From Candidatus Abyssobacteria bacterium SURF_5 (GTDB lineage Bacteria > Abyssobacteria > SURF-5): a stretch of 45,789 nt of DNA. This document shows, one piece after another, positions 25,477 to 35,636 of the stretch; the stretch's first letter is position 1; the number at the start of each line of letters is the position of its first letter. A program made the translations under genes and the position numbers. Under the pieces are notes generated by a model. That model was not told the origin of the DNA. It saw only the letters and a program-made list of their open reading frames with translations, and searched no databases. Location: positions 1-45,789 of the forward strand of contig QZKU01000038.1 of assembly GCA_003598085.1 (NCBI GenBank), in the 5' to 3' direction.

Positions 25477-26364
25477 ATGAAAAGACGAACGTTCTTCATG
25501 AACCACAGGACATGTATCGTTGCAGAAGGAGGAGGGCTGCGGTCGAGTTACGTGGTTGGAGTGATCAAAGCGCTCATAGAAAACTTTCACATAACGTCCG
25601 TCGACATAGCCGTAGCCACCTCGGGCAGCGCCGGAACGCTCACCTACTATGTCACGCGACAGTTCGACTCTATCATAAACATTTGGACGAATTTACTCTC
25701 CACGTGGAAATTCCTGAGCTTCAGAAATATCTTTCTCGGGAACCCTCTCTTGAACATCGATTACCTGATCGACGTCGTTTTCAAGCAGCAGGATAGATTG
25801 AATGTCGAAGCGTTAAAATCCCAGGTGACCGAACTATTCATCCCGGTCACAAATTACCGAACAGGCGAGGCGGAATACTTCTCGAACCATGACGATGTGG
25901 ATTTTTTCGAAGTCTTGAGAGCCACCAAAGCAGCAGAGATTTCCTATGGAAGACCGGTGAGGATCGCCGGACAGGATTACGTCGACGGCGCTCTCTCAGT
26001 ACCTATAGGAATCAAAAAAGCCCTTGATGCGGGAGCCACCGACATGATCGTGATCTCACCGAACCCCAAGGGATTCATACGATCGCGCTCTTTCCTGGAG
26101 CGTTTAGCGACAGGGTTGTTTGCCCGAAACTTCCCGAAGGGTTTAAGGCAGACGATTGAAAGGCTGCCTGAGACATATAATGGCATCCTGGACATTATCA
26201 AGCGAGAAATGAAGATACAAGAGCGGAATATTGTCCTTATCCAACCTGAATCCAGGATATCAGCGGGCACACTCGACAATTCGAGAGAAAACTTGATGAT
26301 CACTATCAGCCAAGGTTATTGCGACGCGTGCCATTGTGAGGAATTGAATTCATTCGGCAGATGA
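25477..26364 (+). CDS. Patatin-like phospholipase family protein
   Basis: A 295-residue patatin-fold acyl hydrolase. The oxyanion loop is VAEGGGLRSSYVVGVIKAL. The nucleophile region AVATSGSAGTLTYY has the Ser in GSAG; the first Gly of the usual G-x-S-x-G is replaced by Ser. The catalytic Asp is in QDYVDGALSVPIGIKKAL. It resembles the YjjU/RssA-like bacterial patatins. The start could be 25477 or 25498; neither has a strong ribosome site. Frames that extend further upstream run into the repeat and are not accepted. Confidence 0.87.
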   Translation: MKRRTFFMNHRTCIVAEGGGLRSSYVVGVIKALIENFHITSVDIAVATSGSAGTLTYYVTRQFDSIINIWTNLLSTWKFLSFRNIFLGNPLLNIDYLIDVVFKQQDRLNVEALKSQVTELFIPVTNYRTGEAEYFSNHDDVDFFEVLRATKAAEISYGRPVRIAGQDYVDGALSVPIGIKKALDAGATDMIVISPNPKGFIRSRSFLERLATGLFARNFPKGLRQTIERLPETYNGILDIIKREMKIQERNIVLIQPESRISAGTLDNSRENLMITISQGYCDACHCEELNSFGR

Positions 26365-26462
26365 TCTGCGGACGACGAGCTTTTTTTCTCTGCCGAAAAA
26401 TCAGCCAAGACCAGCAGACACCTGGCCTGCGGTTTCCAAATTAATCTGCGGATCAAGCTCCT

Positions 26463-27728
26463 TCATATCGTCCCCGCAGAACCCCCACTTCTCAGTCCCT
26501 GCGCGATTGCCCGGCAAACGGCCGCAGTTTCTTCATCATGCTCATAGTTGTTGTCGGCGAAGTGGGGGTCCACGCTGGTCTTGACAATGACGAGATTATC
26601 TTTTGGCGATACATAGATATATTGACCCCACACGCCGATCGCCATGAATTCGCCGTCCGAATGCTCCGGAATCCACCACTGGTATTGATAGCCGAAATTG
26701 CCGAAGGAAATCTCGTAACTTTCCGGCTTCGGCCCCGGCTGCAGGTTCGGGTCATCCGGCGTGACCGACTCCCGCACCCACTTCTCGGAAACGATCTGGC
26801 TCCCATTCCAGTTTCCGTTATGCAAATAGAGACGCCCGAATCTGGCATAATCCCGCACCGTTGCGTTCAGGAAGGCGAACGAAAGCTCGGTCCCGCTCAG
26901 GTCGGTGCACCAGAAGGCGTCATGTTCCATGCCGATCTTGCTCCAGATTTTTTCTTCGAGGTATGTCGATACTGATTTGCCGGTCACCGCCGAAATCAGC
27001 ATCCCCAGCGCTTGCGTGTCGCAGCTTCGGTAGTAGCTGGTCGTCCCTGAGGGAAACTCGGGCCTGATCTTCGCCATGTAATCGTCTATCGGCTGTCCCA
27101 GCCCGAAGATTTTGAGGAACATGGTGTTGATATCGGAAGATTGATTATCGTACTCCTCGTTGAATTTTACGCCGGACGACATCTGCAGGACGTGCTTGAT
27201 CGGCACTCCCTCATAACCGGAACCTTTCAGCTTCGGAACATAATCCGTTATCGCCTTCTCGACGCCGGCTATCAAGCCATCATCAATGGCGATCCCCACC
27301 AGTGCGGAGACAAAAGATTTCGCCACCGACATCGACGTACACAGCGAGTCTTTGGAAACACCATGGAAATATCGTTCTGTAACGATGATGTCGTCCTTCA
27401 CCACCAGGAGTCCCGTCGTGATGGTTTCCGCCAGGAAATCATCAACCTTTTTGGACTCGCCATTGAATATATAGAACGGATTCAGCTCCGTTTCGTTCCG
27501 CTGAAACTGGAATGCCGGCCCCGCATGATGAATCGTTCGGGCGGGCATGATCCGATCCATGCGGTGGAAGTTTTCGATGCGCTTGTCCTCGTCAAAGAAT
27601 GTGTAGACATTCCACATGCGCTGAAGGTTTTCGCGTTTGGAGACGCCGAAGCCAATGAGGCCAAGCATCAGGATCGCAGCGATGAGAAGAATTTTCGGCA
27701 AAGCGGAGAGATTCTTCTTTTCGTTCAA
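26463..27728 (-). CDS. Serine hydrolase, beta-lactamase class C family, membrane-anchored
   Basis: A 421-residue protein with a signal anchor near its start (ILLIAAILMLGLIGFGV), followed by a periplasmic serine-hydrolase domain. The S-x-x-K motif is in TSMSVAKSFVSALVG and the Y-x-S position is in TTSYYRSCDTQALG. The C-terminal WGQYIYVSPKDNLVIV replaces a KTG/HTG strand motif. It is probably a DD-peptidase or esterase-like enzyme rather than a true beta-lactamase. The start is uncertain: I prefer TTG 27728, behind GGGGAGG, over ATG 27788, which has no ribosome site. Confidence 0.85.
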   Translation of the reverse strand: MNEKKNLSALPKILLIAAILMLGLIGFGVSKRENLQRMWNVYTFFDEDKRIENFHRMDRIMPARTIHHAGPAFQFQRNETELNPFYIFNGESKKVDDFLAETITTGLLVVKDDIIVTERYFHGVSKDSLCTSMSVAKSFVSALVGIAIDDGLIAGVEKAITDYVPKLKGSGYEGVPIKHVLQMSSGVKFNEEYDNQSSDINTMFLKIFGLGQPIDDYMAKIRPEFPSGTTSYYRSCDTQALGMLISAVTGKSVSTYLEEKIWSKIGMEHDAFWCTDLSGTELSFAFLNATVRDYARFGRLYLHNGNWNGSQIVSEKWVRESVTPDDPNLQPGPKPESYEISFGNFGYQYQWWIPEHSDGEFMAIGVWGQYIYVSPKDNLVIVKTSVDPHFADNNYEHDEETAAVCRAIAQGLRSGGSAGTI

Positions 27729-27907
27729 GTTCCTGCGCCTCCCCTTTTTTGTAACATTCCAAAGAAAATCCGGCGACAAGTATATCATTATTGGCAGTTG
27801 CAAAGATATCGGGGGGAACAATCGGGGGAATAAGACGGAAGAGTGCACGGGCTGCCGGCAGGCAACCACGGCGGGGATCAGCTTTTCAAAAATCAGTGTG
27901 TATACTA

Positions 27908-28468
27908 TCAGGCATCGGGCGAGGCGAGGCCGGTTATCTTCCAGCCGTGCGTCCGCTTCTCCAAAACGAGGCGCTTGTACAGCTTGTTGCCGCACTGGAT
28001 CCAGGGACGGATCATGATGACGGCCGAAGTTTCCTTGATATCCTTCCCGATAATCTCATAGGATTTGCCGGTATTTTCGCCGACAAAGATATCCTCGGAC
28101 AGTAACTGGGCGTGGACCGATTCAAGTTCCCTCTTCCGGCGCCAGTTGGCTTGCGCATAATCCCTTCGGGTGACGCCGGTCGAGTCCATCTGCGACACAA
28201 ACGTCCTGATGTCGACGTGTCTCAGAAAATCATCTTTGATACCGGCCGAAAGAGCCCCCAGCGCCGCCGCTGCAACCTCGTCAGGCGGACGATTCGATGA
28301 GAGCGGTTTCAGCCTCAGAAAGACGATGGCGACAGCCATCAGCACCAGAAAAGCCGCGCCCAAAAGGACAGGAAACTTTACTGCAGACACCTTGGCGGGT
28401 TTTTTGGCCTTCTTCGAAGGCGGTTTTCTCGCCTCCTTTTTCTCAGGCCATTTCACTTCAATACCCAT
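27908..28468 (-). CDS. Membrane-anchored protein of unknown function
   Basis: A 186-residue protein. The N-terminus is Lys-rich (KKEARKPPSKKAKKPAK), then comes a single transmembrane helix (FPVLLGAAFLVLMAVAIVF, about 30-50). A soluble domain of about 130 residues follows, with alternating strands (YEIIGKDIKETSAVIMIRPW, then YKRLVLEKRTHGWKITGL) that resemble NTF2/DUF4878-type folds. It would face the periplasm. ATG 28468 is preferred over ATG 28486 on ribosome-site grounds. Its upstream region is divergent from the phosphatase gene. Confidence 0.75.
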   Translation of the reverse strand: MGIEVKWPEKKEARKPPSKKAKKPAKVSAVKFPVLLGAAFLVLMAVAIVFLRLKPLSSNRPPDEVAAAALGALSAGIKDDFLRHVDIRTFVSQMDSTGVTRRDYAQANWRRKRELESVHAQLLSEDIFVGENTGKSYEIIGKDIKETSAVIMIRPWIQCGNKLYKRLVLEKRTHGWKITGLASPDA

Positions 28469-28615
28469 CCTGCACCCTTTCCCCATTCGTTGCAGATGGC
28501 TTTAAAGTGACGTTACTCTATCCTGAAAAAGAGAGGAATGTCAAGTCAAGCTGTCGCTCTGCAAAGATTTTCCCTGCACAAGATAATTGCGCATAATGGA
28601 AGGTGAACGAAGGGG

Positions 28616-29377
28616 ATGTCGCCCATGAAAAAGGTTCCTCCCCCCGTGTTCCAGTGCCGGGAAGCGTGGGGGGGCAATAAAAAAATAGAACAGGATATCG
28701 AAATCGGCGACCTGAGGGGTTTTCTCCTGAGCAGGCCATATAACGCCTCCGAGGGGGGAGACCTCCATTTCCTCTCTTTCTGCGAGGAAGAGAACATTTC
28801 GAAAATAGTCATAGCGGACGTCTCCGGACATGGAGATATCGTATCGCGCGCGGCATCGGCGATAAAGGGACTGCTCCAGAAATACATTGACGAACTTGAT
28901 AACAGCAGGCTCCTGGAATCCATCAATCGATCGGTCCGCCGCAGGCTTTTCAACGGAAAATTCGTTACGATGGTCGCCGCCACCTATCGCGGAATCAATA
29001 AGGAACTCATTTATGCATATGCAGGACATCCCACCCTCCTCCAGTACCAGAAGGCAGAGCGGAATTGGCAAGTGCTGCATGCCCCCGAAAACGGGGGGAT
29101 GCCTCTCGGGATCATCGGCAACGCTGGATACTTTCAGATCGAAACCCGGCTGAATTCGGGCGACCTTCTCCTTTTTTACACGGATGGGCTTCTGAACGTC
29201 AAAATCAACTCCACCATCCAGATCTCGATCGAGGAGCTGCTCTCCTTCTGCCGAAGCCTGAACGCCGACCGTCTCCGGCCTCGGGAAATCTCCGAATCGC
29301 TCATCAAACAGATAACCCGCTCTTCCTCGGCCGGATTCACCGACGACGTAACGCTTCTTGTTCTCGAAGCGGCCTGA
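28616..29377 (+). CDS. PPM-type (SpoIIE/RsbU-like) serine phosphatase
   Basis: A 253-residue stand-alone phosphatase domain. Metal-binding elements are GGDLHFLSFCEEEN, IADVSGHGDIVSRAASAIKG and SSAGFTDDVTLLVLEA near the C-terminus; LLFYTDGLLNVK is the usual DG motif. It would dephosphorylate an anti-sigma-factor antagonist in a partner-switching cascade, but no RsbV- or RsbW-like gene is nearby. The normal regulatory input domain is missing. ATG 28625 is an equally possible start. Confidence 0.88.
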   Translation: MSPMKKVPPPVFQCREAWGGNKKIEQDIEIGDLRGFLLSRPYNASEGGDLHFLSFCEEENISKIVIADVSGHGDIVSRAASAIKGLLQKYIDELDNSRLLESINRSVRRRLFNGKFVTMVAATYRGINKELIYAYAGHPTLLQYQKAERNWQVLHAPENGGMPLGIIGNAGYFQIETRLNSGDLLLFYTDGLLNVKINSTIQISIEELLSFCRSLNADRLRPREISESLIKQITRSSSAGFTDDVTLLVLEAA

Positions 29378-29515
29378 TCCGCCAATTCGCCGAGGGTTCT
29401 TCCCGGCCCCGGGATTGCCCCAGCACCCTTCGCCCTCCCTTGACCAGTTTCGGTCTCTATGGTACGCTGAATTTGAAAATCCATTATGGAACTGGATGAG
29501 TGAATGCATTAAAGA

Positions 29516-30385
29516 ATGAAGCTTCCTCTTCTCAAAAAGAAATTGGATGGCTTGCAGAGCACCTATAATAAGGAATATCTTTCCTCCGATCCGATCTGGT
29601 TCGTTCATCGGTACCGCGATCCTGTCGATCGGGAAGTGGTTGGCCTGATCTGCAGTTCATTGGCCTATGGGAACGTGAAGATGATTCAACGCAATCTCGA
29701 GCGCCTTCTGGCAATACTTGGGACGAGGCCCGCCCGCTATGTGCGCGGCTTCAGCCCCATTGACCGCTCCAGCTTCTCCGGTTTTACTCACAGATTTAAT
29801 ACGGCGGATGACATCGTTCTTCTTCTGTGGTATATCCAGCAAATGCTCGAGATCGGTGGCTCGATCGGCGGGTTCTTCAATGCCGGCTGTCGAAACGGCC
29901 AAGACATCCGGCAGTCGCTTTCACATTTTGTCGAGCGGGTGCTCACGCTCGATTGTTCGCCGGTTCATCCCGACGGTATCTTGCCCGACGGTGCGGGAGT
30001 CCGCTTCTTTTTTCCTTCGCCTGCCGGCGGCAGCGCCTGCAAACGGCTGAACCTGTACCTTCGCTGGATGGTCCGGCGGGATGACGGCATCGACTTCGGC
30101 TTGTGGCAATTCATTTCGCCCGCAAACCTCATCATTCCGCTCGACACGCACGTCGCCCGAATCTGCAGGTTGATCGGACTGACCAGGCGCACGTGCGCCG
30201 GCTGGCCGATGGCGGCAGAGATAACGGAAAATCTGAAGCGACTCGATCCGCACGATCCGGTTAAATACGACTTCGCCATCAGTCGGTTGGGCATCCTCGC
30301 CGAATGCCCGAAAAACCCGGTAGCGGAAAAATGCTTTACCTGCAAAATCAAGAGCGTGTGCACGAACAACGGCGTCGTCACTTGA
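29516..30385 (+). CDS. TIGR02757 (DUF2400) family protein
   Basis: A 289-residue protein of a widespread family of unknown function. Characteristic elements are the start KLDGLQSTYNKEYLSSDPI, the stretch RDPVDREVVGLICSSLAYG, RYLRWMVRRDDGIDFGLW-like sequence (here beginning LYLRWMVRRDDGID) and LIIPLDTHVARICRLIGL. Two C-terminal cysteine pairs (CPKN.. and CFTCKIKSVC) may bind a metal. The fold has helix-hairpin-helix glycosylase features, so a nucleic-acid role has been suspected. Length is normal. Confidence 0.88.
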   Translation: MKLPLLKKKLDGLQSTYNKEYLSSDPIWFVHRYRDPVDREVVGLICSSLAYGNVKMIQRNLERLLAILGTRPARYVRGFSPIDRSSFSGFTHRFNTADDIVLLLWYIQQMLEIGGSIGGFFNAGCRNGQDIRQSLSHFVERVLTLDCSPVHPDGILPDGAGVRFFFPSPAGGSACKRLNLYLRWMVRRDDGIDFGLWQFISPANLIIPLDTHVARICRLIGLTRRTCAGWPMAAEITENLKRLDPHDPVKYDFAISRLGILAECPKNPVAEKCFTCKIKSVCTNNGVVT

Positions 30386-30482
30386 TTCCGGTGCTCGACT
30401 GAAAAAACATTCTCATTTTTCAAAGCAGCTCACAGGCGCGAGGCAACCTCTCTTGGGAAAGCGATCTACAAAGGGAAAATCC

Positions 30483-31691
30483 ATGACGATATCATCGACG
30501 TCCGTGCGGGAAGCGCTTCAACGCATCCAGAGTACCATCTACCGAACGCCTCTGATGGAAACAAGCTCGATCAGCTCGATGACCGGACTGCATGTGCGCC
30601 TCAAACCGGAGAACCTCCAGAAGACCGGCTCGTTCAAAATCCGGGGCGCAAGCAATAAGATGTTGCTGCTCGACGGCGAGCAGAAACGCAAAGGAGTCAT
30701 CGCCGCCTCAGCGGGCAATCATGCGCAAGGCGTCGCGTATGCAGCCCAGCAGGCCGGTATCGACGCCACAATTGTCATGCCGAAAGCGACTTCGCTCGCC
30801 AAAGTCGAAGGGATGCGCCGCTATCCGGCCACCCTGATTCTTGAAGGGCAAGGTTTTTATGAAGCCGCCGAGTATGCGAAATCGGTTCAGCATGAAACCG
30901 GCGCCACGTTCATTCCTGCGTTCGACGATCACGATGTGATGGCAGGGCAGGGAACCATCGGCCTCGAAATCATCGAGGAATGGCCGGACGTGGACACCGT
31001 AATAGTGGCAATCGGCGGCGGCGGCCTCATATCCGGCATCGCCACCGCCATAAAAGAGAAGAAGCCATCGGTAAAGATTGTCGGTGTCCAGGCTGCCGGC
31101 GCCGCCTCGGTGAAAGCGGCTCTTGAGCAGGGGAAGCCGGTAAAGATCTCCTCCTGCCGCACTCTTGCAGACGGCATCGCCGTAAAACAGATCGGCGAGT
31201 TGACGTTTCCGATTATCCAGCGCCTAGTCGATGAGGTAGTTACCGTCGAAGAAGACGAGATCGCCGCCGCTGTCCTTCACCTCCTGGAACGCTGCAAGAT
31301 GGTCGTCGAGGGCGCAGGCGCCGTGCCGGTGGCGGCCCTCCTTTTTCATTCCGGCATCGCGAAAGGCCGGAATGTGGTTCCCGTTCTCAGCGGGGGCAAC
31401 ATCGATGTGAATATGCTCGGCAAGATAATAGATGGCGGGCTTGCCAAGGCGGGCCGCTTCATGACGATCGAGGTCAGTCTCGACGATGTCCCCGGCGCTC
31501 TTCACGCGCTGCTGAGCCACGTCGCCAGGCTCGAGGCGAACGTATTGACGATCGAGCATGATCGCACGTCTTCAAAGGCTCCATTCGGGAAAACGGGAGT
31601 CACGCTGCATCTCGAGACCCGCGGACTCGAGCATATTGAAGAGATCACGCGAGAGCTAAAGAATCATTACCCGATCGAAACACGCCGGTAA
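30483..31691 (+). CDS. ilvA: Threonine ammonia-lyase with C-terminal ACT domain
   Basis: A 402-residue PLP enzyme converting threonine to 2-oxobutanoate. The PLP lysine lies in NLQKTGSFKIRGASNK, with SAGNHAQGVAYAAQQAG, the phosphate-binding GGGGLISGIATAIKE and VVPVLSGGNIDVNML. A single ACT-like regulatory domain occupies about 325-402, as in the one-ACT form of IlvA/TdcB-like enzymes. It could feed isoleucine synthesis or catabolism; no ilv gene is adjacent. ATG 30483 is chosen; a frame open upstream begins at a TTG without homologous sequence. Confidence 0.93.
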   Translation: MTISSTSVREALQRIQSTIYRTPLMETSSISSMTGLHVRLKPENLQKTGSFKIRGASNKMLLLDGEQKRKGVIAASAGNHAQGVAYAAQQAGIDATIVMPKATSLAKVEGMRRYPATLILEGQGFYEAAEYAKSVQHETGATFIPAFDDHDVMAGQGTIGLEIIEEWPDVDTVIVAIGGGGLISGIATAIKEKKPSVKIVGVQAAGAASVKAALEQGKPVKISSCRTLADGIAVKQIGELTFPIIQRLVDEVVTVEEDEIAAAVLHLLERCKMVVEGAGAVPVAALLFHSGIAKGRNVVPVLSGGNIDVNMLGKIIDGGLAKAGRFMTIEVSLDDVPGALHALLSHVARLEANVLTIEHDRTSSKAPFGKTGVTLHLETRGLEHIEEITRELKNHYPIETRR

Positions 31692-31813
31692 CGCTTGCTT
31701 TTCGCTCCGTGACTGGGTTAAAATTGCGCTAGCGTCTGCATAAACTTCTCTGTCTCTTCAGCCGAAAAAGGTGCGGGTCAAAGATCCCGCTTCGACACGA
31801 CGAGGAGGACACC

Positions 31814-33160
31814 GTGACCACTACATTCAGAAGAAAAGAAGCCGATGTCGTTGTCATTGGTTCCGGACCGGGCGGAGCGACCGTCGCCCGCCAGCTTGCT
31901 CGCGCGGGAAAAAAGGTAGTCCTGCTCGAACGCGGCAAGGATGAACGCGGCAAATTCTATTACGGGACACATTTTGGATGCCTCCTCTACTGCGACAAGA
32001 TGGGCATGCTGATGACGAAGGAGGGGCTCAACATCATCCGCCCGCTGCTTGTCGGCGGAGCAACGAACCTTTTCTGCGGTTGCGCATCGCGCCCGCCTGC
32101 ATGGCTGAAGGAGAAGTATAAGGTCGACATCGACGACCAGGTCAGCGAGACGATTGAAGAATTGAAGATCGCTCCGCTGCCCGACCACCTGATGGGTTCC
32201 GCCTCGAAACGCGTCATGGAAGCCGCCAATGAAATCGGGTATAACTTCGAGCCGCAAGACAAGTTCATGGACCCGGGACGAACTCAATACGACTGCGGCG
32301 CCAAGTGCATGCTTGGCTGTCGCTGCGGCGCCAAGTGGTCGGCCGCCGAGTTCGTCGACGATGCCGTAGCCGCCGGCTGCGAACTGATCACGCAAGCGAA
32401 AGTGACCGACGTCATGATCGACCACGGACAGGCAATCGGCGTGCGCGGAAAACTCAAGGGGAACCCGTTTGAGATTTTGGCCGACACCGTCGTCATTTCC
32501 GCGGGCGGAATCGGCTCTCCGATCATCCTGCAGCACTCCGGCCTGTTTGACGCCGGGAAGGGGATGACCATGGACCCGACCGTCATGGTTTACGGCGTGG
32601 CCAACTTCCGCGGCAACTCCTGCGATCCTCCCATGAGCATCTCCTGGTGCGACGACGACAATGGCTACATGCTGAGTACGCTCATCGATCCGTGGCTGCT
32701 GTACCCGATGATCATGGCGCTCAAGGGTCCCAAATATCCCCTCACCGCCGTTCATTACCGCAACACGATCGGCATGATGATCAAAGTGAAAGATGAGATC
32801 GCCGGCGGCATCACGATGGAAGGCAAAATCAGCAAGCCGATGACCGCGCGCGACCAGGAACGCCTCAATCATGCCTCGATCGTCTGCCGGAAAATCCTGA
32901 TAAAGGCAGGCTGCGATTCGGATTCCATCTTTGTTTCCCCTCTCCGCGGAACGCATCCGAGCGGCACCGTCCGTATCGGCGATATGCTCGATACGAACCT
33001 GAAAACCGAGGTCGAGGGGCTCTACGTGTGCGATGCAAGTACTTTCCCGGAGGCGCTCGACCGGCCGACTGTCCTCACGATCATCGGCCTCGGCAAGCGC
33101 CTCTCGGAACATATCCTGAAGAAGAAGTCCCCCACAAAACAAAAGGCGAAACAAGCTTAG
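31814..33160 (+). CDS. GMC-family FAD-dependent oxidoreductase
   Basis: A 448-residue flavoenzyme. The FAD fingerprint is VVVIGSGPGGATVARQLARA (about 12-31). A Cys-rich stretch, YDCGAKCMLGCRCGAKWS, occurs at about 157-174 and fits the C-x-x-GAK-type region of bacterial GMC dehydrogenases. The C-terminal GMC motif is HPSGTVRIG ... GLYVCDASTFPEAL ... PTVLTIIGLGKRLSEH. It is shorter than typical GMC oxidases (about 530). It probably oxidises an alcohol or sterol-like substrate using an electron-transfer partner. GTG 31814 follows GAGGAGG. Confidence 0.88.
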   Translation: MTTTFRRKEADVVVIGSGPGGATVARQLARAGKKVVLLERGKDERGKFYYGTHFGCLLYCDKMGMLMTKEGLNIIRPLLVGGATNLFCGCASRPPAWLKEKYKVDIDDQVSETIEELKIAPLPDHLMGSASKRVMEAANEIGYNFEPQDKFMDPGRTQYDCGAKCMLGCRCGAKWSAAEFVDDAVAAGCELITQAKVTDVMIDHGQAIGVRGKLKGNPFEILADTVVISAGGIGSPIILQHSGLFDAGKGMTMDPTVMVYGVANFRGNSCDPPMSISWCDDDNGYMLSTLIDPWLLYPMIMALKGPKYPLTAVHYRNTIGMMIKVKDEIAGGITMEGKISKPMTARDQERLNHASIVCRKILIKAGCDSDSIFVSPLRGTHPSGTVRIGDMLDTNLKTEVEGLYVCDASTFPEALDRPTVLTIIGLGKRLSEHILKKKSPTKQKAKQA

Positions 33161-33270
33161 TATCTGGCAGAACCGGGAGAAGTTACTCAAGAGCCGCTGG
33201 GTGGGCGCTTCGTGTCCCGGTTTGCTTGCGGTGACAGACGCCTTCTCTCCCTCTTGAGAAGATTTTTTCG

Positions 33271-33299
33271 TTGACGATATCCTATTACTGGAGTACAAT
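33271..33299 (+). promoter_or_regulatory. Sigma-70 promoter of mrfAB-dacB
   Basis: TTGACG (33271-33276), a 17-bp spacer, then TACAAT (33294-33299), about 60 bp upstream of mrfA. No LexA-like palindrome is seen. Confidence 0.7.
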
Positions 33300-33359
33300 C
33301 AGAACAAAACCACAACATAAAGCGGTCATCACCTGTCCGCTCCATCTAAAAGAATATTT

Positions 33360-35636
33360 ATGAACCTCGAGCAGGTCCTTGATACTTTGAAAGACTCGCC
33401 CCGGTTCATGCAGTGCGTGACCGAATGGCGCGAGATTCCGCCGCGGGAAGCGGTCCTCGAAGATTTCCCGTCGCGGATCGACGACCGCCTGCAAAAAGTC
33501 CTGCGTACCCGCGGAATCGAAAAACTGTATTCCCATCAGCGAACCGCGCTCGATCGTCTCGAGGACGGCCAAGACATCGTCATCATAACTCCGACCGCCT
33601 CAGGCAAGACACTTTGCTACAATTTGCCGGTGCTCAACACCTTGCTCTCGGATCGCGATGCGCGCGCCCTCTACCTGTTTCCGACGAAGGCGCTCTCACA
33701 GGACCAGGTTGCGGAATTGCACGGCCTCATCACGGCGCTCGGCGAGGACATCCGCACCTATACCTACGATGGCGATACTCCGTCTTCGGCTCGCAAGGCG
33801 ATTCGCCACTCCGGCCATATTGTTGTGACCAATCCCGACATGCTGCATACCGGCATCCTGCCGCACCACACGAAATGGATCAAGCTGTTCGAGAAGCTGC
33901 GGTATATCGTCATTGACGAGCTTCATCATTATCGCGGCGTCTTCGGCAGCCACGTCGCCAATGTCTTCCGGCGCCTGCAGCGGCTGTGCGAGTTCTATAA
34001 CTCATCGCCCCAGTTCATCTGTTGTTCCGCCACGATCGCGAATCCGGAGGAACTGGCCGAAAAGATCATCGGGAAACCGGTCTCGCTCGTCTCTAATAAC
34101 GGAGCGCCCGCGGGGAAAAAGCATTTTGTTCTGTATAATCCGCCGGTCGTTAACCGCGAGCTCGGCATTCGACGGTCGGTTGTCTCGGAATCCAGCCGGC
34201 TGGCGCAAAAATTTCTCGATCGCGACATCCAGACCATTGTCTTCGGGCGCAGCAGGCTTCGGGTCGAAATCCTGGTTACCTATCTGAAGGAAGCCGTTCG
34301 CAAAATGCACAAGTCCGACCGCCTCATCCGCGGGTATCGCGGCGGATACTTGCCGAACGAGCGTCGCGAGATCGAGCACGGCCTGCGCGACGGCGAGATC
34401 ATGGCAGTCGTGAGCACGAACGCGCTCGAGCTGGGGATCGACATCGGAGAGCTCGACGTGAGCGTAATGGCCGGATATCCGGGAACGGTGGCAAGCAGTT
34501 GGCAGCAGGCAGGCCGCGCAGGCAGGCGCAACAAGGTCTCCGCCGCCTTCCTGCTGGCGAGCAGCGCGCCAATAGATCAATATCTGATTAACCATACCGA
34601 CTACTTCTTCGCGCAGCCGCCAGAGAACGGCGTGATCGACCCGAACAACCTGATTATCCTGATGAGCCACATCAAGTGCGCCGCCTTCGAACTGCCGTTC
34701 CGCGACGGTGAGAGCTTCGGCGTCGATACGATTGCGGACCTGCTCGCGTACCTCGAGGAACACCGCGTCCTCAGGCACGCCGACGGGCGCTGGTATTATA
34801 CGGCCGATACGTATCCGGCCGAGGAGGTGAGCCTGCGGAGCGCATCTCCCGAGAATGTTGTCATCATCGATGTGACCAAGAATGCAAGCGTCATTGGCGA
34901 GATCGACCTCCAGGCCGCCCCGCTCACCGTATATGAAGGCGCCATCTATATCCATGAGAGCCGCCAGTATGAGATCGAGCGGTTCGATTTCGAACATCAA
35001 AAGGCGTACGGCCGACAGGTCGACGTCGATTATTACACCGACGCCGAATCGAAAACGGAGATCAAGGTTCTGGACGTGGCGGCGCATTCCAATCTCGCGC
35101 ACGGCGCCAAGGCGCACGGCGAGGTCAGCGTCACAACCCTGCCGGTCATGTACAAGAAAATAAAGTTCCACACTCATGAAAACATCGGGTCCGGCCGGAT
35201 TCACCTGCCCGAACAGGAGATGCACACAACGTCCTACTGGATCGATTTCCGGCCCGACTCCCTCGAGAATGCGGGCCTCACCGAGGGCGACCTCGGCGGC
35301 GGACTCAAGGCACTCTCGAACGTGCTGGTCAACGTTGTGCCGATCTACATCATGTGCGACCCGAACGATATCCGTTCCGTGAGCATGGTGCGCTGCCCCT
35401 TCAGCCAGTTGCCGACCATCTTCATTTACGATAACTATCCGGGCGGCGTCGGCTACAGCCAGAAAATCTTTCGGATGCACGATATGCTCCTCGAAATCGC
35501 GCGCGAGCTGCTCACCGGCTGCGCCTGCGAAAGCGGGTGCCCCTCCTGCGCGGGCCCCGCGCTCGAAATCGGGGAAACGGGAAAAAAGAGCGCTCTGAAG
35601 CTGCTGGACATATTAATGGCGGAAGCGGCTCTATGA
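33360..35636 (+). CDS. mrfA: DEXH-box helicase MrfA (YprA) with DUF1998
   Basis: A 758-residue superfamily-2 helicase. In Bacillus, MrfA acts with MrfB to repair mitomycin-C DNA damage outside UvrA-dependent excision repair. Motifs are TPTASGKTLCYN (Walker A), DELHHYRG (DEVH-like), CCSATIANPEE, VVSTNALELGIDIGELD and QQAGRAGRR. The C-terminal DUF1998 region carries the cysteine set CACESGCPSCAGP near residue 720. Its TGA overlaps the ATG of mrfB by 4 nt. Confidence 0.93.
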   Translation: MNLEQVLDTLKDSPRFMQCVTEWREIPPREAVLEDFPSRIDDRLQKVLRTRGIEKLYSHQRTALDRLEDGQDIVIITPTASGKTLCYNLPVLNTLLSDRDARALYLFPTKALSQDQVAELHGLITALGEDIRTYTYDGDTPSSARKAIRHSGHIVVTNPDMLHTGILPHHTKWIKLFEKLRYIVIDELHHYRGVFGSHVANVFRRLQRLCEFYNSSPQFICCSATIANPEELAEKIIGKPVSLVSNNGAPAGKKHFVLYNPPVVNRELGIRRSVVSESSRLAQKFLDRDIQTIVFGRSRLRVEILVTYLKEAVRKMHKSDRLIRGYRGGYLPNERREIEHGLRDGEIMAVVSTNALELGIDIGELDVSVMAGYPGTVASSWQQAGRAGRRNKVSAAFLLASSAPIDQYLINHTDYFFAQPPENGVIDPNNLIILMSHIKCAAFELPFRDGESFGVDTIADLLAYLEEHRVLRHADGRWYYTADTYPAEEVSLRSASPENVVIIDVTKNASVIGEIDLQAAPLTVYEGAIYIHESRQYEIERFDFEHQKAYGRQVDVDYYTDAESKTEIKVLDVAAHSNLAHGAKAHGEVSVTTLPVMYKKIKFHTHENIGSGRIHLPEQEMHTTSYWIDFRPDSLENAGLTEGDLGGGLKALSNVLVNVVPIYIMCDPNDIRSVSMVRCPFSQLPTIFIYDNYPGGVGYSQKIFRMHDMLLEIARELLTGCACESGCPSCAGPALEIGETGKKSALKLLDILMAEAAL

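Noticed and set aside
31778-33298. Long antisense frame (506 codons) opposite the GMC oxidoreductase; similar ones opposite smc, mrfA, ftsY and the acyl-CoA ligase
   Set aside because: They are complement-frame shadows of high-GC genes, without recognisable domains or ribosome sites.
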